DNA from: Tetrapisispora phaffii CBS 4417
Lineage: Eukaryota > Ascomycota > Saccharomycetes > Saccharomycetales > Saccharomycetaceae
Length of the DNA stretch: 64,000 nucleotides
Assembly (NCBI RefSeq): GCF_000236905.1
Contig: NC_016523.1
Span: 124,001 to 188,000, forward strand
Direction: 5' to 3'
Part shown: one piece after another, positions 58,908 through 64,000 of the stretch
Layout: every line of letters starts with the position of its first letter
Numbering within the stretch: the stretch's first letter is position 1
Position numbers and translations under genes: made by a program
Notes under the pieces: model-generated
What the model was told of the DNA's origin: nothing
What the model saw: the letters and a program-made list of their open reading frames with translations, nothing else
Database searches by the model: none

Positions 58908-61721
58908 ATGTCTAACCCTCCTAGTGTACCAGATGGCAATCAAAACACCCCAAACGGTAATCGTAGAAGAAATGAACAGTCGTCACCAATAGCAAATGGT
59001 TCAGATACGCCACCTCAATCTTCACCTGCTCTTTTTTACAATTCCTCATCATCGCAGAGAGATTCTGATACTTTTGGAAGAGATAGTGGTCACAGACCCA
59101 ATCGTGCTGTAGGAGCAGGAATCGGTTCTTCTCCGTTCAATTATCCATCTTCTTCACAGAACAGTAACCAACAAGGATCTGATAGTTTTGGAACTCAAAG
59201 AAGAACAACTGGTAACGTACTGTCCTCTCAAAATACGCCAGGTTATCCTTATATGGACCATAGAAGTGATGCTTCATTAAATCCTGCATCATCGTTGGGT
59301 GGCAGTGGTCATCGTGTGATGATGAGAAGAAACGATATTCATGCTTCTGATTTATCTTCTCCAAGAAGAATTGTAGATTTTGATTCCCATTCAAATAGTA
59401 TTACATCCTCTTCCTCTTCTAGAATATCTTCTGAGGCAAACGAACCTTTAAGAATTATTTGGGGTACAAATGTTAGTATTCAAGAATGTGCTACGAATTT
59501 TAGAAATTTCTTAATGTCTTTTCAATATAAATTCCGTAAAGTTTTAGATGGCCAAGATTCATTCATTAACACAACTACAGATGAAGAATTATATTTTGTT
59601 AAGCAATTAAATGAAATGCGAGAATTAGGGACGTCAAATTTAAATCTTGATGTTAGAAATTTATTAGCTTTTAAACAAACTGAAGAATTATACTATCAAC
59701 TATTAAACTATCCTCAGGAAGTCATTTCTATCATGGATCAAACCATAAAGGACTGTATGGTATCATTAGTTGTCGATGCTAACTTGGATTATAATTTGGA
59801 TGAGATTGAATCTAAATTTTACAAAGTTAGACCATATAATATCGGTACTCAAAAAGGTATGCGTGAACTAAATCCAAACGATATTGATAAATTAGTAAGT
59901 TTAAAAGGTTTAATCTTAAGGGCCACTCCTGTAATTCCGGACATGAAAGTTGCATTTTTCAAATGTAATGTCTGTGATCATACAATGGCAGTAGAAATTG
60001 ACAGAGGTGTCATCCAAGAACCTGCTAGGTGTGAGCGTATAGATTGTAATGAAGCCAATTCATTGTCATTAATTCATAACAGATGCTCCTTTGCCGATAA
60101 GCAAGTCATTAAATTACAAGAAACCCCAGACTTAGTTCCAGATGGTCAGACTCCACATTCTATTTCCTTGTGTGTCTATGATGAATTAGTCGATTCCTGT
60201 CGTGCAGGTGATAGAATCGAAGTAAGTGGTACATTTAGATCAGTCCCAGTTAGAGTTAACCAAAGACAAAGAGCTTTGAAATCTTTATACAAAACTTACA
60301 TCGATGTTGTGCATATTAAAAAAGTTTCTGATAAAAGAATGGGTGTAGATACATCTACAATTGAACAAGAATTATTACAAAATAAAATAGATAATAATGA
60401 AGTTCAAGAAGTCAGACCAGTTTCTGACGAAGATATTAGAAAAATTAAAGAACTTTCTGAACAAGATGATATTTACGAAATTCTATCTCGCTCAATTGCT
60501 CCAAGTATTTATGAATTAGAAGATGTTAAAAAGGGTATTTTATTACAATTATTTGGCGGTGCTAACAAAACTTTCACAAAAGGTGGTCGTTATAGAGGTG
60601 ATATTAATATTCTTTTATGTGGTGATCCATCTACCTCAAAATCACAGATATTGCAGTATGTTCATAAGATTGCTCCTCGTGGTGTTTACACATCTGGTAA
60701 AGGTTCTTCTGCCGTTGGTTTAACAGCATATATTACAAGAGATGTTGACACTAAACAGTTAGTTTTAGAAAGTGGTGCTTTAGTCCTTTCTGATGGTGGT
60801 GTTTGCTGTATTGATGAATTCGACAAGATGAGTGACGCCACCAGATCTGTGTTGCATGAAGTTATGGAACAACAGACTATATCTATTGCAAAAGCTGGCA
60901 TCATTACTACATTAAATGCAAGAACATCTGTTCTGGCAAGTGCTAATCCAATAGGTTCCCGTTATAATCCAAATCTACCAGTTACAGAAAATATAGACTT
61001 ACCACCCCCATTATTATCAAGATTTGATTTGGTCTACTTGGTCTTAGATAAGGTCGATGAAGGTACTGATAGACAGTTAGCAAAACATTTAACGAGTTTA
61101 TATTTGGAAGATAGACCTGAAAATGTATCAAAGGGCAATATATTACCTGTCGAACTTTTAACAACATATATCAATTATGCTAAGCAACACATCCATCCTG
61201 TGATTTCTGAAGAAGCTAAATCTGAACTAGTAAGATCTTATGTCAACATGAGAAAATTAGGTGACGACTCTAGATCGGATGAGAAACGTATCACTGCCAC
61301 CACAAGACAATTGGAGAGTATGATTCGTTTAGCGGAAGCACACGCTAAGATGAGATTATCTGAGACGGTTACTTTAGATGACGTCCAAGAAGCCGTCAGA
61401 TTAATTAAAAGTGCCATTAAGGATTATGCAACGGATCCAAAGACCGGTAAGATTGATATGAATTTGGTCCAAACTGGTAAGTCTGTCATCCAAAGAAAGC
61501 TACAAGAAGATTTAGGAAGAGAAATCATTAATATTCTTACTGAAAACCCATCTGACTCGATGACCTTCAATAATCTGATCAAACAATTGAACGAACAATC
61601 TCAAGACAGAGTAGATTCAAGTGATATCTCAGAAGCATTATCAAGACTACAACAAGAAGATAAGCTTATCATTCTAGGTGAAGGTGTCAGAAGGTCAATC
61701 CGTTTGAATCACAGAGTATGA
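58908..61721 (+). CDS. MCM4: Replicative helicase subunit Mcm4
   Basis: Also CDC54. Part of the Mcm2-7 ring that unwinds DNA at forks. At 937 residues it is near the 933 of S. cerevisiae. The N-terminal ~175 residues are Ser/Thr-rich with several S/T-P sites, the target of DDK and CDK. A zinc motif follows (CNVCDHTMA ... CERIDC, about residues 348-374). The AAA+ module has Walker A GDPSTSKSQ, Walker B CIDEFDKMS, sensor TSVLASANP and arginine finger LSRFDLV. A C-terminal winged-helix follows. Equivalent to YPR019W. Confidence 0.98.
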   Translation: MSNPPSVPDGNQNTPNGNRRRNEQSSPIANGSDTPPQSSPALFYNSSSSQRDSDTFGRDSGHRPNRAVGAGIGSSPFNYPSSSQNSNQQGSDSFGTQRRTTGNVLSSQNTPGYPYMDHRSDASLNPASSLGGSGHRVMMRRNDIHASDLSSPRRIVDFDSHSNSITSSSSSRISSEANEPLRIIWGTNVSIQECATNFRNFLMSFQYKFRKVLDGQDSFINTTTDEELYFVKQLNEMRELGTSNLNLDVRNLLAFKQTEELYYQLLNYPQEVISIMDQTIKDCMVSLVVDANLDYNLDEIESKFYKVRPYNIGTQKGMRELNPNDIDKLVSLKGLILRATPVIPDMKVAFFKCNVCDHTMAVEIDRGVIQEPARCERIDCNEANSLSLIHNRCSFADKQVIKLQETPDLVPDGQTPHSISLCVYDELVDSCRAGDRIEVSGTFRSVPVRVNQRQRALKSLYKTYIDVVHIKKVSDKRMGVDTSTIEQELLQNKIDNNEVQEVRPVSDEDIRKIKELSEQDDIYEILSRSIAPSIYELEDVKKGILLQLFGGANKTFTKGGRYRGDINILLCGDPSTSKSQILQYVHKIAPRGVYTSGKGSSAVGLTAYITRDVDTKQLVLESGALVLSDGGVCCIDEFDKMSDATRSVLHEVMEQQTISIAKAGIITTLNARTSVLASANPIGSRYNPNLPVTENIDLPPPLLSRFDLVYLVLDKVDEGTDRQLAKHLTSLYLEDRPENVSKGNILPVELLTTYINYAKQHIHPVISEEAKSELVRSYVNMRKLGDDSRSDEKRITATTRQLESMIRLAEAHAKMRLSETVTLDDVQEAVRLIKSAIKDYATDPKTGKIDMNLVQTGKSVIQRKLQEDLGREIINILTENPSDSMTFNNLIKQLNEQSQDRVDSSDISEALSRLQQEDKLIILGEGVRRSIRLNHRV

Positions 61722-62261
61722 CACTAAAACTGTTAAAATGGAGGAAAAAAAATTTCATTTCTTTGAATGTATATATGAATCAAGAGGCACAATGCCATTC
61801 TATGTATATATGTTTATGTATTTATAATATTATATTAATCTGTTCATGGTTTACAATTGCATCACTCTTATATATGTATATATTCTCTATATTAACATCT
61901 TATTGTGCACACAGTCTGTTCTCATTGGTCCATTTCCCTTTCTTAAAATCGCGTCATACGACAGCTTAAGAAATTGGATTTTGAGATTTTTTTCAAGATC
62001 TTTCTTTGTTACTGTAGTGCTAAAGTTCACTAATTTTTAGACTTCTTTCCTTTAACCATCCAATCAATTCTTGAATTAATGGATTAATGATGATGACTTG
62101 TATTGCATATCGATAAGTGCATTACTATCTGAATCAATATACTTATATTGCTGGGTTGCTCAATTTTTCAATTGTTTTACTAAAATTAGGTTGTAATTTT
62201 GGTTATCGTATCATCATAATATTAAGGCGATAGACCAAACTTAATAGCTTTAAGAATAATA
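61722..62261. other. Tandem spacer MCM4 / ATP20 with CCAAT box
   Basis: 540 bp, no gene seen. CCAATCA at 62060-62066, 196 bp before the ATP20 start, fits the Hap2/3/4/5 site of respiratory genes. Confidence 0.55.
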
Positions 62262-62633
62262 ATGCTCGGTAGACTACAATCAGTTTCAGCAAGTCTGGCT
62301 ACTAAAACTAATATTTGGACTGCTAAGACCATATACTATGGCAAAGTTGCCGCCGAATTGAGTAAACAAGTATATTTGAAGGAAGGTTTGCAACCTCCAA
62401 CGGTTGCCCAATTTAAGCAAGTATACTGTGATCTATACAAGAGGGCTTTACAGTTATCTAAAAATCCAAATTCTATCTTTAGCTACTCGCAATGCCTAAC
62501 TAAGAATAATATAGTTAAATTTGGTGCCATTGGTGTACAAATAGCTGGCTTTTACACTGCTGGTGAAGCTATCGGTAGACGTAAACTAGTTGGTTACAAA
62601 AACTACTCAACTAATGTCGAGCATAAACATTAG
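62262..62633 (+). CDS. ATP20: Mitochondrial ATP synthase subunit g
   Basis: Inner-membrane subunit of the F1Fo ATP synthase peripheral region, needed for dimerisation and cristae shape. At 123 residues (115 in S. cerevisiae) it has an amphipathic basic N-terminus, PPTVAQFKQVYCDLYKRALQL in the middle, and a C-terminal membrane helix with the conserved glycine-rich motif (FGAIGVQIAGFYTAGEAIGR). Equivalent to YPR020W. Confidence 0.96.
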   Translation: MLGRLQSVSASLATKTNIWTAKTIYYGKVAAELSKQVYLKEGLQPPTVAQFKQVYCDLYKRALQLSKNPNSIFSYSQCLTKNNIVKFGAIGVQIAGFYTAGEAIGRRKLVGYKNYSTNVEHKH

Positions 62634-62965
62634 TATATAAATACAAATTTTAAAAAAAAGAAGATGAGGGAAATGGCAAAATTACATGTTCACATATTCT
62701 ATGTTTTCTTTTAATCATCATAGTTTTTATTAGATATTCATCCCCCCTCTAACTTATGAAAACCATATTGTAAATTTCAAATTAATATTCCTCAAGTAAA
62801 TATATCTAATTCACTATATCGTGTATCCAATATATTTCCATGCTTTCCTAATTGTACATAGATTTATTATTTAAAATCAATTAATAAACAAATTATTAAA
62901 CTTTTTGAAAAATTAAATTAAATTGTATAAGTGTTTATAAGGATTATATGCATGTTATATTTAAC
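62634..62965. other. Convergent spacer ATP20 / ROK1
   Basis: 332 bp of AT-rich 3' flanking DNA; nothing recognisable. Confidence 0.5.
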
Positions 62966-64000
62966 TCACTCCTCAGTAGGTTCAATCTTGGAAGTTTCTG
63001 AGTTCTCCATAAGTTTTCTTTTTTTAGAGGCTTCAATCATTTCAAACTTACGCTTTTTCTTTTGTTTCTCTATCTTTGGAACAGTACTAATTTGTTTTCG
63101 TTCTTTATGTGCTTGACCATTCTTGATTAATTGTTTTTCCTTTTTAGAGATCTTAGCAATCTTCTCCATCCAGGCTGAAACTTCCGCCCCACTTTGCTTC
63201 ATAACGTTAACTATTGGTTTGACTGCAATGGAATCTTCCTTTGTGTAAAAAGTAACTGCTTTACCTGAACGATTACCTCTACCAGTTCTACCAATTCTAT
63301 GAACGTAAGCTTGTGCAGTTCTTGGAACATCGTAGTTGATAACTAGATTGACACCTTTGAAATCAATACCACGGGCTAAAACGTCCGTGGTAATTAGACA
63401 CCATAACTCACCAGTCTTAAATTTTTCAATGATTTTATTTCTCTGGATCGGTGTTCTTTCAGCGTGAATAACATCGACATTCAAGTTATCATACATCAGT
63501 TCGTGATATAAAGCTTTTGCTCTCGTAATAGATTCTAAAAAGATAATGACCGGAGGTCTAAATTCACCCTGTTGGACTAATTGTTTGATGGCTATTAGTT
63601 TACCTTCTTCGTTACCGCAAAATATTAATTTTTGTTCAATGTTAGCATTAGCAGCTTCCTTATGACCAATAATAACTCTAATAGGATCCATCATAATAGT
63701 TTGAGCAATTTCTTCGACATTTGATGGAATTGTAGCAGAAAACATGGCTTTACGTAAACTTGGATCACTACAAGAATTTAAAATGTCATCAGTTTGTTCA
63801 ACAAAAGTTTTATCAAATAGTTTATCAGCTTCATCAAAAATAAGATGCTTAACAGTTGATAAATCTAACGCTTCATTTTTAACCACATCGATTAGTCTCA
63901 ATGGAGTCGATATTATTATATCATATTTTTTATCACTTATAACTTTATTCTTAAGTTTAGAACTTAGTGATTTGGATAATAATGCAATTTGTAATGGTCT
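62966..64000 (-). CDS. ROK1: DEAD-box RNA helicase Rok1, 5' end outside window
   Basis: Nucleolar helicase for 18S rRNA processing; releases snR30. The frame stays open to the window edge at 64000, so about 345 C-terminal residues are seen and roughly the first 200 are outside. Seen: STPLRLID (motif Ib), [10 protein letters not shown] (DEAD), FSATIP (SAT), [26 protein letters not shown] and [12 protein letters not shown] Lys-rich tail ([16 protein letters not shown]) follows. In S. cerevisiae ROK1 (YGL171W) lies two genes from SUA5, which is at the opposite end of this window. Confidence 0.96.
   Translation of the reverse strand, partial: RPLQIALLSKSLSSKLKNKVISDKKYDIIISTPLRLIDVVKNEALDLSTVKHLIFDEADKLFDKTFVEQTDDILNSCSDPSLRKAMFSATIPSNVEEIAQTIMMDPIRVIIGHKEAANANIEQKLIFCGNEEGKLIAIKQLVQQGEFRPPVIIFLESITRAKALYHELMYDNLNVDVIHAERTPIQRNKIIEKFKTGELWCLITTDVLARGIDFKGVNLVINYDVPRTAQAYVHRIGRTGRGNRSGKAVTFYTKEDSIAVKPIVNVMKQSGAEVSAWMEKIAKISKKEKQLIKNGQAHKERKQISTVPKIEKQKKKRKFEMIEASKKRKLMENSETSKIEPTEE

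Overview
The window is nuclear DNA from a budding yeast of the family Saccharomycetaceae. Almost every long reading frame is a clear homologue of a Saccharomyces cerevisiae gene. The genes lack introns, coding DNA is AT-rich, and the three tRNA genes, two with introns, are close to their S. cerevisiae counterparts. Genes that S. cerevisiae keeps on two different chromosomes are interleaved here (VI with XVI, and VII with XVI). That is the pattern of a post-whole-genome-duplication species that kept a different set of duplicates. A Tetrapisispora- or Vanderwaltozyma-like lineage would fit, but the species cannot be fixed from sequence reading alone. Four short N-runs mark assembly gaps.

Layout. 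(a) 1-4.2 kb: PMR1 (5' end outside the window) and SUA5. (b) 4.2-6.0 kb: a decayed Ty3/gypsy-type integrase, a complete solo LTR with a 5-bp target duplication, and tRNA-Gly. (c) 6.3-14.2 kb: a SUT1/SUT2-type regulator, CDD1, RAD54 and a copper-fist regulator (HAA1/CUP2). (d) 14.2-17 kb: a GC-rich non-coding island, a partial LTR, an unidentified gene relic and the 3' tail of a TIF6 copy. (e) 17.0-20.2 kb: an unknown gene ('gene X') with flanking hairpin repeats, then an LTR and tRNA-Phe. (f) 20.8-34.4 kb: RPN11, an orphan secreted protein, YPI1, NIC96, a candidate centromere, HAT1, DEG1, SPB4, ULA1. (g) 36.5-48.6 kb: CIP1-like gene, MRPS16, RRP12, TAF3, RET3, RQC2. (h) 48.8-53.6 kb: tRNA-Leu, an LTR, more hairpin repeats, a second inverted copy of gene X, and intact TIF6. 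(i) 54.1-64 kb: DSS4, an unknown coiled-coil gene, RLF2/CAC1, MCM4, ATP20 and ROK1 (5' end outside the window).

The main structural feature is a ~3.2-3.5 kb inverted duplication (17028-20223 and 49432-52956) enclosing ~29 kb that carries the centromere-linked genes. One copy has full TIF6, the other only its last ~30 codons. LTRs and tRNA genes sit at the outer or inner edges of both copies, and the LTR at the edge of the first copy has unmatched flanks. This looks like a rearrangement breakpoint pair, such as an inversion or insertion made by staggered breaks or LTR recombination. Inside both copies lies a family of ~50-79 bp imperfect palindromes (seven instances) that I do not recognise.

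Functionally the genes are mostly housekeeping: Golgi Ca/Mn transport, tRNA modification, DNA repair, proteasome, nuclear pore, chromatin assembly, replication, ribosome biogenesis and quality control, transcription, COPI, and ATP synthase. Several promoters carry readable regulatory sites: Reb1+RRPE+PAC before RRP12, MCB before HAT1 and RLF2, and a symmetrical Cbf1/Tbf1 cluster between CDD1 and RAD54.
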